Shown: positions 41,932 through 50,838, numbered from the stretch's first letter. The stretch: 64,000 bases of DNA from Erysipelotrichales bacterium (GCA_009784525.1 WRBM01000001.1:47563-111562); one strand, 5' to 3'. Translations and numbers: made by a program. Notes: a model not told the origin generated them from the letters alone.

Positions 41932-44025
41932 TTACGCCGAAACTGAACAAATTATTCTTTCACATTCGTTTAAAATATAATCTGGAATTAAATCAAAACT
42001 ATCCGCATTTAAATAATATAAATGATTATTCTCAATGTGATATGACTCACATAAGTATTTCCATAAAACTTCATTCTTCTCAATACTATTCTTTTCAACA
42101 AATATTCTAGTAATATTTAACTTACCAAATCCTCCGGCTTCTTTGAACTTTTGACGCAAAAAGATATTATCATCAATGAGTTTTAATACTGAGGCATAGT
42201 CACTAAACGATTCTACTCGATTTTTTATATTGAATTCGGCCTTTGCAATATCTGATGCTGCCATTTCAACTTTTGTTCCATCAATATTTTTAATATATGG
42301 AACTTGTTCTAAATGAATTAAGCTAGATAGCAAATTATATTCCATGCCTTTATCATTAGTTAACTCATAGTGTTTTCTTAAGTGAACAATTCTTGTAATA
42401 ATATCATTATCTTGATTTTGTGCAGATTCTTCCTCAAAAACTGTTGCATTTTTTATATCATTTTTATTTATTTCTTTTTCAAAAACTTTACCGTTTCTGT
42501 TTAATAAATAACTAGCATTTGCAATTTCTCTATTCGGCTTTCCATTGAGAATAAAATCTATTATGGGTGAGAAATCATGCGTTAACATCAATACTGTTTT
42601 TCCATAAAAATTATTCTCACCTCTAGACTTAAACAAATGATAAATTAATGCGTATTTTTTTGTATCATCAAATGATGAAACCGGATCATCCAATATTATT
42701 AAATCTTTGTTTTTGCATAACGCTTCTATAGAAAATAAAACCAATGCAATTGCATTTTGCTCCCCAAAACTCAATTTGTTTTTAGGATCAGCAATTATTA
42801 TATCAGTAGATATAGGCTTTAAAACAGTTTTATAATCATCCGTACTTTTCTCAATAACTTCTATCACATATGGAATTCCTGCTATATTCAAAAAACTATT
42901 TACATTAAATTTAACTGCTTTGATACATGATGCAAGTGCTGATTGCAACTGTCCAAGCTCCGCTTTTAGTTCTAATATACTTTCTAACAAACTGGCAATT
43001 AAATTATTGATTTCTTGAGCAAGATGCTTTTCATCTGCAGGAAAATCATTAAAAACTGTCATTTCCAATTGACTAGAGCGTAATAAATTTTCAAGAGAAT
43101 TCTCTTTTAATGTTTTTGATAAATTTACTGCTGTCATATATTTAAGATTTTGAATTTTTTGCATTTCCAATTTTAAAGTTAAAAATCTCATTTTAATTTC
43201 TTCTAAGTTTTCTTGGGTTGGTGTACCAGTAGCTTGTTTTACATTTGAAATAATTTGTTTTGTAGTCTCATCTGCATATGTTGATATCTTCGTTAATTGC
43301 TGCTTGGAAGCGGAATTACTCTTAATTTTAGTAGAGTTGTATGTCTCTTTTACTATTCTTTTGGTCTCATCAAAATTTTCAGGTAATTCTGAGTTACAAT
43401 ATGGACAAATATGTTCATTGCCACTAATAAACGATTCCGCTTTTTCAAACCATGCACTCCAGTCAAAATTATTTGGTGCAGTTAAATATTTCTTATAGGT
43501 CTCTATTTTTGGATTAATCTTAGTCAAATCTCCATTTTGCAAACCATTGACTATTGTCGCCTTTGCACCTGTGCTTAAGACCCCCTTAGCAGTTACCGGA
43601 AATCCTTTAATAAAATCGTTCATAACGTTGATAAAATCTGAAAATCCATTTCCTTCTATTTTTTCTTTTATTTTATGTAATTTAGCATCAATTTTTTCAA
43701 CTACTTGGTCATATGTCTCGGTTTTTATGATTATCTCATAACTATTATTGGCAATGTCTTCTTGGAACAAATGTCTATCAACATAACCCTTGTCAAAATA
43801 AATTGCGGATTTTATTTCTGTCGGTATTTCTACCTCTGGAATATCATTACTACCATATTTCTTCAAACTTTCTAATTGGTCATTTTCTTCAAGTTTATAA
43901 AATATAGATTTTCCTAATGTAGTTTTTCCGACACCATTAATTCCATATTTTATATTTAATTTATTCAACTCAATATTAAGTTTTGCTTCAGATGTTGCTC
44001 CTGCATTCTTTATTTTTATTTCCAT
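41932..44025 (-). CDS. Zinc-hook SMC/ABC-type ATPase (AAA_13; RloC/PrrC-like)
   Basis: 697 residues. Walker A GINGVGKTT at 28-36, a coiled-coil arm with a CPYC hook at 207-210, then signature LSFGEQNAIAL near 420 and Walker B LIILDDPVSSFDD near 440, followed by an H-loop-like MLTHDFSP. This is the Rad50-like layout of the AAA_13 family, which includes the anticodon nucleases PrrC and RloC. The C-terminal third (IITRIVHLRKHYEL, SYHIENNHLYYLN) could hold an effector site, but I cannot assign nuclease residues. Own promoter with a Spo0A-like box and own terminator. Confidence 0.85.
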   Translation of the reverse strand: MEIKIKNAGATSEAKLNIELNKLNIKYGINGVGKTTLGKSIFYKLEENDQLESLKKYGSNDIPEVEIPTEIKSAIYFDKGYVDRHLFQEDIANNSYEIIIKTETYDQVVEKIDAKLHKIKEKIEGNGFSDFINVMNDFIKGFPVTAKGVLSTGAKATIVNGLQNGDLTKINPKIETYKKYLTAPNNFDWSAWFEKAESFISGNEHICPYCNSELPENFDETKRIVKETYNSTKIKSNSASKQQLTKISTYADETTKQIISNVKQATGTPTQENLEEIKMRFLTLKLEMQKIQNLKYMTAVNLSKTLKENSLENLLRSSQLEMTVFNDFPADEKHLAQEINNLIASLLESILELKAELGQLQSALASCIKAVKFNVNSFLNIAGIPYVIEVIEKSTDDYKTVLKPISTDIIIADPKNKLSFGEQNAIALVLFSIEALCKNKDLIILDDPVSSFDDTKKYALIYHLFKSRGENNFYGKTVLMLTHDFSPIIDFILNGKPNREIANASYLLNRNGKVFEKEINKNDIKNATVFEEESAQNQDNDIITRIVHLRKHYELTNDKGMEYNLLSSLIHLEQVPYIKNIDGTKVEMAASDIAKAEFNIKNRVESFSDYASVLKLIDDNIFLRQKFKEAGGFGKLNITRIFVEKNSIEKNEVLWKYLCESYHIENNHLYYLNADSFDLIPDYILNECERIICSVSA

Positions 44026-44059
44026 ACTTTCTCCCTTTTAAACGATTTACATTGGTTAA

Positions 44060-44106
44060 ATTATAACATATATCGACATACTTTTCTTTAACTATCGTTC
44101 GACAAA
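44060..44106 (-). promoter_or_regulatory. ATPase promoter with perfect Spo0A-box match
   Basis: Extended -10 TGTTATAAT (hexamer 44065-44060) and TTTGTCGAA at 44106-44098, 32 nt apart. Followed by ACGA as in the Rhs copy. No -35 hexamer is apparent, consistent with an activator-dependent promoter. Confidence 0.55.
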
Positions 44107-44111
44107 CCAAA

Positions 44112-44155
44112 ATAAAAACTGCTGATTTCCTAAGAAACTCTCGCAGTTTTTTATT
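44112..44155 (-). terminator. Intrinsic terminator after the 44166 gene
   Basis: AAAACTGCGAGAG...CAGCAGTTTTT-type stem with a U-rich exit on the minus strand; overlaps the upstream edge of the ATPase promoter. Confidence 0.6.
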
Positions 44156-44165
44156 TTTGCATATT

Positions 44166-45029
44166 TTATTGAGGTAAGTTATCCCACCAACCAGTTGGTA
44201 AACTACCCATCACAAACGCCCAAATTGTAATTACTCTGTTATTACCTGAGGTTCTAATATCAACATTAGCATTTTGTGGATTTACTACTTCATAAGTCCA
44301 GTTTAGTGGCATTACATATTGTCTTGCTACTACCTGTCCTGAATTGTTGTTTGATGAGATTCCACGTGTGATTGCCGGAACATTATCCGGATTAGCATTA
44401 AACGTAGTCCAATTCAATGTTCTCATCCATGTATCATTAGCTGGATTTAGCGTTGTTGGAATTGGTGTAATCAGCCATGCAATATTATGAATTGTAACTG
44501 GAGGATTAGAGCCTGATGCAGCCTGGTTATTAATTTGAACTCTTAAATGGAATTGGAAACTATCATTTCTAAAACCTAATCTTACTTCTGAATTACTACT
44601 GTTCTGACTTGTAGACACATGCCAGAAATCACTATTTTCAAAGTATTCATCAATTAAAGCTCTAAGTCTTGCTGCTGCGTTAGGAAGACTTGCTCTAAAG
44701 GTGATTTCAAACGATGGGACTGCTGATAGATCAAATGATGTTACTTGACCATAATCTGAAACAGTTGTTGTAATATTAGTTCCTGCTGAGGTTAGAGTTC
44801 CAATTCGGTGGACAACCGTTAAAGTTTCTCCTGAATTAAGTCTATAGTTTAAAACCCCATTTGATTTCCAAACATCAAATTCGACCCAACGGCCAATAGT
44901 TCCGATATTTCCGTCACTATCTTCATCTGATGGTAAGCTTACTTGTGATGACCAATATGCAAAAGCTAAGCCACCTAAAATAATCATAATCAATAACATT
45001 CCAAGGAATACTAACTTTTTACTATTCAT
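44166..45029 (-). CDS. SipW-signal secreted protein
   Basis: 287 residues. The signal MLLIMIILGGLAFAYWSS continues QVSLPSDEDSDGNIGTIGR, the shared SipW-type pattern with Ser in place of Asn. The mature part is β-rich with many Asn/Thr residues (TSAGTNITTTVSDYG, LNPANDTWMRTLNWTTFNA, a final VITIWAFVMG). No passenger family recognised. Lies between the replication gene and the defence-like cluster, so these exported proteins reach into the phage module. Confidence 0.75.
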   Translation of the reverse strand: MNSKKLVFLGMLLIMIILGGLAFAYWSSQVSLPSDEDSDGNIGTIGRWVEFDVWKSNGVLNYRLNSGETLTVVHRIGTLTSAGTNITTTVSDYGQVTSFDLSAVPSFEITFRASLPNAAARLRALIDEYFENSDFWHVSTSQNSSNSEVRLGFRNDSFQFHLRVQINNQAASGSNPPVTIHNIAWLITPIPTTLNPANDTWMRTLNWTTFNANPDNVPAITRGISSNNNSGQVVARQYVMPLNWTYEVVNPQNANVDIRTSGNNRVITIWAFVMGSLPTGWWDNLPQ

Positions 45030-45086
45030 AAACTAATCACATCCCTTCATTTTTTATGCATATAAACTCAAACTTATTTTACATTA

Positions 45087-46025
45087 TTAATCGGTTTTCT
45101 CATCATAAATGTGAAATTTCTCACACCTTTTCTTAATTTTTTCTATGATTTCCGGATAGTTTAATTCAAACTTTGTTCGTTTAAAATTATCCCAAATTTT
45201 CTCATAAAGATAAATCATGTATTCGGTTTTAGAATCATTAAATGCCTTATTGAAATATGCGAACTTATGCTTTATCGCAACTCCTTTAATCTTCGTAATA
45301 AACCTTTGGATGATAACCTGATAATTCTTAAAGGTAAGACAAGCATCTTTCGATTTAACCTCTTCATCTATTTCTGAAAACAGTCGGTTAAATTTATGAA
45401 GGCTTAAATCTGATGTAGTTAAGTAATTTGAATGAATCAGATATCTTGTAAATACATGATTCAGCTTATCAAGCTCCTGATCTTGTATTTCAAAAAAATC
45501 ATCTTCTTTATCAGAAAAATCCGTTAGGCTTATTTTATCTATTTTATTCTTTTTTAGTCTATTATTTTCTTTTTTAAAATCTTGACTCTTAACTCTAGAC
45601 TCTTGTTGGACATTGTCCAATTGATGTCCAATTTGTTTTTGGACATTTTTAGCTCGTTGTTCACGCTTATATTTAGCCCAATTTGTCTCACTTCCAACAA
45701 GTGAATCAAAATTACTTATACAAATAATTTCACCCTCATTATAAATAAATCCTAAGTTCCTTAACATCTCAATCGCAACCCTTACTGTGTCAATTTTAAA
45801 GAACATTAATTCCTGAGTCAATGTTGTTAAATCATAGATTATTTCAATATCATTAACCTTTTGAACTAGTCGACCTTTAGAGTTAATTGATAACATAATC
45901 AAATAAATATAGATACTGAAATACCAACCTCCATCCGGTTGGCGCATTAATAATTTTATTTCAGTCGAATACATCAGATTAGTCTTTACTTTGATCCAAT
46001 GAAATGTTTTTTCTTCTTTTATCAT
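45087..46025 (-). CDS. Phage replisome-organizer-like protein
   Basis: 312 residues. Residues 1-120 match the N-terminal domain of phage replisome organizers (WIKVKTNLMYSTEIKLLM, LIMLSINSKGRLV, LTTLTQELMFFKIDTVRVAI, LRNLGFIYNEGEIICI, GSETNWAKYKREQRAKN). The C-terminal half is helical and charged, a place where these proteins bind helicase or loader. It would start phage DNA replication. AAGGTGGAGAG ribosome site. Marks the replication module. Confidence 0.8.
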   Translation of the reverse strand: MIKEEKTFHWIKVKTNLMYSTEIKLLMRQPDGGWYFSIYIYLIMLSINSKGRLVQKVNDIEIIYDLTTLTQELMFFKIDTVRVAIEMLRNLGFIYNEGEIICISNFDSLVGSETNWAKYKREQRAKNVQKQIGHQLDNVQQESRVKSQDFKKENNRLKKNKIDKISLTDFSDKEDDFFEIQDQELDKLNHVFTRYLIHSNYLTTSDLSLHKFNRLFSEIDEEVKSKDACLTFKNYQVIIQRFITKIKGVAIKHKFAYFNKAFNDSKTEYMIYLYEKIWDNFKRTKFELNYPEIIEKIKKRCEKFHIYDEKTD

Positions 46026-46144
46026 GACTCTCCACCTTAAAGGTTTGAGCTCAGGAATTTAATCTACCTGCGCTCAATTTTAATTTTCAAAACTTTAAAC
46101 TTATGTTAAAATGAAACTAATATTTATGAACATGAGGCTAAACT

Positions 46145-46540
46145 ATGAAACATAGAAAAAACCTTTGGACTGCTGCTGTTATTGTTACTATTACTAATTT
46201 TTTTGTTTACCTGGCAGTTTCTCAACTAATTGAACAAACCTTTATTCCTTATACATTTTTTCTGCTTTTCTTTTCTAATATCATATTTATTTTATGGGTT
46301 ATATTAACCGCAATAAGAAAGAAATATTGGGAGTTCCTATTTTTGTGGGTATTTATAATTAGTTTAGTTTCTGCCTTTGTAATTTGGGCAATAATACAAG
46401 ACGCTTTAGGATCAAGAATTATGCTTTTTTTATTCTTTGCTCCAGGAGCCTTTATCTTTCCAGGCTTCGTAGTTTTATTTGTTGCTGAGATTGTTTATCT
46501 CTTTAAAAGAAAAAATAAATCTGAAGAGTTACTCAAATAA
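46145..46540 (+). CDS. Four-helix membrane protein
   Basis: 131 residues, plus strand, convergent with the C5 methyltransferase (12-nt overlap). Helices: TAAVIVTITNFFVYLAVSQL, YTFFLLFFSNIIFILWVILT, FLFLWVFIISLVSAFVIWAII and IMLFLFFAPGAFIFPGFVVLFVAEIVYLF. Its TGTTAAAAT promoter near 46103 is nearly the same as that of the 39534 membrane gene. No family recognised. Confidence 0.7.
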   Translation: MKHRKNLWTAAVIVTITNFFVYLAVSQLIEQTFIPYTFFLLFFSNIIFILWVILTAIRKKYWEFLFLWVFIISLVSAFVIWAIIQDALGSRIMLFLFFAPGAFIFPGFVVLFVAEIVYLFKRKNKSEELLK

Positions 46541-47677
46541 ATTTCTAAACATTTCCGCTAATACATTAATTACGATTCCATTACCCGCAAATTCATAAAG
46601 CCTGGCATCACTAAAATTATTAGCGATTAAATCAATCCGATGATCTTCCCATCCCATTAACCTCAAAGATTCCCTTGGGGTTATTTTTCTAATCATTAAA
46701 GCTTCATCTTTCGCAACTATTACTCCTAAATCTCCAACTGTCCTTTTAATCGTTTGAATCTTCCCCTTTTGAACACATCCTCTTTTTTGATGTGGTCGGT
46801 TAATATAAATTCCATCCCCAAGTTTTGCTTCATTAAATCCTTTGATTGTATTCTCCGGTACTATCACAAAATTATCACTAACAGTCGAACCTTTTCTTGT
46901 GGTGATTGTAAAGGCATAAGGACTTTTGTTCGCATCATGCGGTTTAAAACGTTTCTCTCTGATATAACCGTTTCTGTCAGTCGGATCCGTACAATACATC
47001 AAGAATGTTTCACTCACAAAATACTTTTCATCTACCTCAGAATCCAAATAATCAAGAAGTTTCTTTTCAAGCGGAAACGCCTTAGGAAACACATAATCAT
47101 CTGTTGGATTAAAAATTGATACGAGAAACACTCGTTTCCTTGTTTGTGGTATTCCATAATCCTTAGCATTAAGAACCTGCCAATAGTTTTTATATCCCAG
47201 TGATTCTAAAAACTTTAACCAATCATTAAAATGATGAATGAACTTTTTAGAGACCAACATCGGCACATTTTCCATCACTAAATACTTCGGTAATTCATTA
47301 TCTGCCCCTGCGGCGAGCAGTAATCTTTCTACTTCCCATAGAAGGCTTGATGCGGTCTTAGAATCTTTATCCATTCCCCTCATCTTACCTGCTAATGAAA
47401 TATCTGTACAAGGTGCCGCATAACAGACCAGGTCTGCTTTCGGTAATTTTTCAATCTTTCTAATATCTCCAAGGTTAGGTACTTCACCATGTAACAGTCC
47501 GTGTGCCTTGATTGCGTACTTATTAATCTCTGATATCCCTAAGATTTCATGTTTTATCCCAAGTCTGTTAAGACCTTCTGTATAACTGCCAATCCCCGCA
47601 AACAGCTCTAAAACAGTCAGTTTTTGGGCATGGTTAAAAACAGGCGCCTCATTGCCTGTAATTTTACTACTATTCAT
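46529..47677 (-). CDS. C5-cytosine DNA methyltransferase
   Basis: 382 residues with the C5 motifs in order: motif I LELFAGIGSYTEGL near 23-36, motif IV APCTDISLAG near 90-99 (catalytic Cys in PC), motif VI MENVP, motif VIII PQTRKRVFLV and motif IX/X RKITPRESLRLMGW and AGNGIVINVLAEMF. It methylates cytosine in a fixed DNA sequence. No restriction enzyme lies beside it, so it is probably an orphan phage methylase for evading host restriction. Confidence 0.95.
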   Translation of the reverse strand: MNSSKITGNEAPVFNHAQKLTVLELFAGIGSYTEGLNRLGIKHEILGISEINKYAIKAHGLLHGEVPNLGDIRKIEKLPKADLVCYAAPCTDISLAGKMRGMDKDSKTASSLLWEVERLLLAAGADNELPKYLVMENVPMLVSKKFIHHFNDWLKFLESLGYKNYWQVLNAKDYGIPQTRKRVFLVSIFNPTDDYVFPKAFPLEKKLLDYLDSEVDEKYFVSETFLMYCTDPTDRNGYIREKRFKPHDANKSPYAFTITTRKGSTVSDNFVIVPENTIKGFNEAKLGDGIYINRPHQKRGCVQKGKIQTIKRTVGDLGVIVAKDEALMIRKITPRESLRLMGWEDHRIDLIANNFSDARLYEFAGNGIVINVLAEMFRNLFE

Positions 47678-47708
47678 TTATTAAAAAAATCCCCTTAAAT
47701 TTAAATTA

Positions 47709-47912
47709 TTATTTTTTGTTTAAAATATCAATCGGTCTTCTCAAGACCTTTACTTCTTTTAATTCTAAAAAGCGTGTTAACGCTTCTTCGGTGATGCGGA
47801 CCTGATTACCAAGTTTGATCGCTTTTAATTCACCACTTGAAATATACTTGCCAATCGTTTTCCTTGAGACTGATAAAAGCTCACAAACTTCAAAGACTGA
47901 ATATATTTTCAT
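47709..47912 (-). CDS. xis: Excisionase-like MerR/HTH_17 protein
   Basis: 67 residues: YSVFEVCELLSVSRKTIGKY, then GELKAIKLGNQVRITEEALTRFL, the winged-helix of small excisionases. It probably bends attachment-site DNA to steer the nearby tyrosine recombinase to excision. It overlaps the gene upstream by 4 nt and so shares its operon with the integrase. Transcriptional regulator is the other option. Confidence 0.8.
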   Translation of the reverse strand: MKIYSVFEVCELLSVSRKTIGKYISSGELKAIKLGNQVRITEEALTRFLELKEVKVLRRPIDILNKK

Positions 47913-48652
47913 TTTTTCTTCTCCTTACCAAGTACTCTTTCAAGTACTTCATCAATGAACTTAATCCCTTTCTCAGAAACCATTAGTTGGCTATTTGAAG
48001 TTAAACTTCTAGAAGCGTTAGCTTCCCATTTGAACATTCTAAAACTTCCATTCTCAATCAAAGATGGGTCAACTTCATTTTTATTGTTTAAAACCCCTTC
48101 AATCCTTAAAATTGATAAAAGTTTGACATAATCGATTTTTTTCTTTAGTTTCTTATGAACCTTAATCAAAGGTATCATGGTTGTGAAATTAGTAAACTCT
48201 TTAAAACGATTAGTTGAACAACTTAGCTCATTAAGCTTTCCTTCAAGAATTGTTACCTCTTTAGTCTTTTCTTCTACAGTTTCAATCAACTTATTTGTTT
48301 GATCCTGGGTTAAGACAATATCCTTAAAAAAATGCGAATATGAAGTTTTATGATTATGAATCGCTTCTTTAATGATTGTTAAGTACTTATCCGCATTACT
48401 AACCTTTGAAAAATTCCTAATCACCGTTAGGTGTTCTTCTTCAATTCCTGCGACTCTTTTCGTTTTGCCTTCTTCTAGAACATCAAAGAAGTTAATGTTA
48501 CCTTGATACTTATTTGGCAGCTCAGCCTGCCTTATATTAAAAATTTTAACGATGTCACTTAATAAAAGAAAATAACTCTCTAGCTTCAAGCTATATATAA
48601 TCTGGATTATCTGTTTATCCGATATCCTAATCTTTAGGATGTCCTGCTTCAT
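47909..48652 (-). CDS. Antirepressor-like (KilAC-like) protein
   Basis: 247 residues. Middle region is coiled (DQTNKLIETVEEKTKEVTIL). The C-terminal 80 residues (LLSILRIEGVLNNKNEVDPS, then QLMVSEKGIKFIDEVL) resemble the KilAC domain of phage antirepressors. The N-terminus is unfamiliar. Located between integrase and excisionase genes (26-nt and 4-nt overlaps), where lytic-switch regulators are common. The assignment is tentative. Confidence 0.5.
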   Translation of the reverse strand: MKQDILKIRISDKQIIQIIYSLKLESYFLLLSDIVKIFNIRQAELPNKYQGNINFFDVLEEGKTKRVAGIEEEHLTVIRNFSKVSNADKYLTIIKEAIHNHKTSYSHFFKDIVLTQDQTNKLIETVEEKTKEVTILEGKLNELSCSTNRFKEFTNFTTMIPLIKVHKKLKKKIDYVKLLSILRIEGVLNNKNEVDPSLIENGSFRMFKWEANASRSLTSNSQLMVSEKGIKFIDEVLERVLGKEKKK

Positions 48653-49595
48653 GCTTATCTCCCTTTTTATTGCCGAGTATTACGTCTGAGACAAGTTCGT
48701 TTGTGCCTGACTTCATTTTTTCAACCAGGTGTGAATATATTTGGGTTGAAGTAATTGAGGAATGTCTTAAACTTTCCTTTACTTCTAAAATTGATGCGCC
48801 CGCGATTAATGAAAGTGTTGCGAACGAATGTCTTGTGGAATGTGCTGAAAAAGCTCTCGAGTCAAGTCCAATACTCCGAAAGTGCTCCTTAATCATTGAC
48901 CGTATGACAGCGGTCTTCATTCTGATCTCTTTGCCTGATCTTAAATGAGTGGTAAATAACGGATTTCTTTTTTGATGCAGGTTGTTCCTACCTTCTAAAT
49001 ATTCCAATAAAATTTTATACACATCAAACGTTAGTTTGACAAAATTGTCCTTATCATCTCTACCTTTTCCTTGGATGTATAGGACATATCCGTTTCCGAC
49101 CACATCAATGTCTTCGATGTCGGCCCTCTCAATCTCTACCGAGCGTACTCCGGTAGTAAACAATAAAACTATAATTGCCAGATTTCTTTTTCCTTTTTGT
49201 GTATTAGCTTTCTTCCTGGCATTTACAATCACTCTTCGGATATCTTCTTCTGTTAACGGTTGTCTTTTATAAGTAGTTGCGACTTTAACCCCTTTAACAG
49301 CGTACGTAATATCCTCATCAATTCCGTTTAATTTTAAATATCGGTAAAATCCCCGCAAGACCACGAGTGTTTTTTGGATAGTTGCGGATGCTAACTTTCG
49401 CTTAATCAAGTATTCTTTGTACGCTAATATCGTATTTCTGTTGGGATTCTTAATCCCACATTCTCTAAGATACTCTAAGTAAGCGGCTAATACCTTTTCA
49501 TATGAAACTTTTGAGATCGGTTTTAAATCAATGAATGAAATATATTCATCAATTTTTTGAGCAATTGAATAAGAAGTTATTCGGTTAAGATCCAT
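48627..49595 (-). CDS. int: Tyrosine recombinase / phage integrase
   Basis: 322 residues. N-terminal SAM-like core-binding domain (SYEKVLAAYLEYLRECG, TIQKTLVVLRGFYRYL). The catalytic residues are visible: Arg in TTGVRSVEIERADI, Lys in QGKGRDDKDN, HSTRHSFATL (H-x-x-R), His in LRHSSI and the nucleophile Tyr in STQIYSHL. It would integrate or excise the element. It overlaps the XRE gene by 19 nt, so the regulator and integrase are linked. Confidence 0.93.
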   Translation of the reverse strand: MDLNRITSYSIAQKIDEYISFIDLKPISKVSYEKVLAAYLEYLRECGIKNPNRNTILAYKEYLIKRKLASATIQKTLVVLRGFYRYLKLNGIDEDITYAVKGVKVATTYKRQPLTEEDIRRVIVNARKKANTQKGKRNLAIIVLLFTTGVRSVEIERADIEDIDVVGNGYVLYIQGKGRDDKDNFVKLTFDVYKILLEYLEGRNNLHQKRNPLFTTHLRSGKEIRMKTAVIRSMIKEHFRSIGLDSRAFSAHSTRHSFATLSLIAGASILEVKESLRHSSITSTQIYSHLVEKMKSGTNELVSDVILGNKKGDKHEAGHPKD

Positions 49596-49879
49596 CTGCG
49601 GTCACACCTCAAACCTTTACTTCTGCGTTCTAATTGATATAAAAGTTCTTCTTTGCATAAACTTTCTAAGCTAACCTCAAAAAGTGTGGCCAGATCATTA
49701 AGCATTACGACATCCATCTTATGTCCTCTTGTGCCTTGTTCAATCTGATAATAATAGGCATTTGATAGGATAAGTTTGTTTGTCACTTGATAAATTGATA
49801 ATCCTAATCTTTTTCTTAAGTTGTATAAATACATCCTTAAGTGGGATCTTTGTTTTTCTGATAAATTACTTTCATTCAC
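49577..49879 (-). CDS. XRE-family HTH regulator (Cro-like)
   Basis: 100 residues. The helix-turn-helix covers about 15-75: LRKRLGLSIYQVTNKLILSN, YYYQIEQGTRGHKMDVVMLN, LATLFEVSLESL. It is the first gene of the integrase operon, divergent from the 50150 repressor. This position matches Cro-type or early regulators of lysogeny modules. Confidence 0.8.
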   Translation of the reverse strand: MNESNLSEKQRSHLRMYLYNLRKRLGLSIYQVTNKLILSNAYYYQIEQGTRGHKMDVVMLNDLATLFEVSLESLCKEELLYQLERRSKGLRCDRRWILTE

Positions 49880-49964
49880 GAATCCTTCCTCCTTCTTTGT
49901 TCGTGAATTATTTTATCAGCCAATCTTTCAGTTATTTTGGTCTGGATAAAAACCAAAACAACCA

Positions 49965-49979
49965 TTAACAATTTGTTAA
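49965..49979. promoter_or_regulatory. Operator 1 (TTAACA-ATT-TGTTAA)
   Basis: Perfect 6-bp dyad with 3-nt spacer, between divergent XRE genes. Same half-sites as 50083-50097. It lies upstream of the 49879 gene promoter region. Confidence 0.6.
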
Positions 49980-50082
49980 TAGTTTACATGTATTAAAAAG
50001 TTCTTCTTCGTTAATATTATACAACTTTAATTGTCGTTTTTTAAGATTTTTTGACATGCGATATATTATTTTAAATTATAAC

Positions 50083-50116
50083 TTAACAGTTTGTTAATAT
50101 ACTTTTATGATATAAT
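50083..50116 (+). promoter_or_regulatory. Repressor promoter with operator 2 (TTAACA-GTT-TGTTAA)
   Basis: Operator at 50083-50097 covers the expected -35 position (50088-50093) of a promoter whose -10 TGATATAAT ends at 50116. AAGGAG at 50138-50143 precedes ATG 50150. Self-repression by the XRE repressor is the natural reading. Confidence 0.65.
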
Positions 50117-50149
50117 ATTAAAAATCATCATATTTATAAGGAGTGTTAC

Positions 50150-50800
50150 ATGAAAAAGTCATTTGATCAGGTAATTGGTGAGAACATTAAATTCTTAAGG
50201 AAATCTAATAATATCTCACAAGCTAAGCTAGCTAAACATCTAAATATTACTCCGGCATCATTGTCTTATTATGAAACCGGAACAAGAAGTGTCCCCTTAA
50301 ATCATTTGTTTACTATTACTAAATTCTTTAACATAAGTATGGATTTAATGAGTCATAGTTTAGAGGCTTATGACTTTAAGGAAGGTGCTGTTTTCTTCGA
50401 CCTTTTTACGATTGGTTCTTCAACTATCTACTCTGATAATGCAATAAGACTTTCTAATCCATATTCTAAGTTTTTTGTGATGAAGGATTCTAATGGTGAT
50501 ACTCTGGTGTTTTTACGCATGTCTGAATTTAGTCCTGGGACTGTCTTAGTAAGTGATGGTAGTTTTTTAAATATCACCGACCTAAAGAAAGTTAGTAAAA
50601 TGTCCGAAAATTCTAAAATATTTCTAACTACTATTGAGGAAGTTGAAGGAACAAATAAAAATGAGCCGCTATATACATATACCGACTCTAAAGGAAAAAA
50701 GTTCATTTTAGCTGATAAAACTAACTTTATTTATTATGGAGTTTTAATCGCTAGGATTAATCATATCAAGGAAGTCACCGACTTCTTCTCAAGCAACTAA
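50150..50800 (+). CDS. CI-like XRE repressor
   Basis: 216 residues. HTH at about 8-65 (IGENIKFLRKSNNISQAKLA, HLNITPASLSYYETGTRSVP). The C-terminal 140 residues (KFFVMKDSNGDTLVFLRMSE, PGTVLVSDGSFLNI) resemble the LexA/CI S24-like dimerisation domain, but I see no Ser/Lys pair, so self-cleavage is doubtful. Likely binds the two TTAACA-N3-TGTTAA operators and keeps the integrase operon silent. Ends in a strong terminator. Confidence 0.82.
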   Translation: MKKSFDQVIGENIKFLRKSNNISQAKLAKHLNITPASLSYYETGTRSVPLNHLFTITKFFNISMDLMSHSLEAYDFKEGAVFFDLFTIGSSTIYSDNAIRLSNPYSKFFVMKDSNGDTLVFLRMSEFSPGTVLVSDGSFLNITDLKKVSKMSENSKIFLTTIEEVEGTNKNEPLYTYTDSKGKKFILADKTNFIYYGVLIARINHIKEVTDFFSSN

Positions 50801-50838
50801 AATTTATAAAAAGGTACGTCAGTACAAAGGATTATGCG

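Noticed and set aside
41932..44025. Anticodon nuclease of the PrrC type
   Set aside because: The ATPase and hook are clear, but I could not locate the expected Arg/Glu/His active-site spacing with confidence; kept as AAA_13 of unknown effector.
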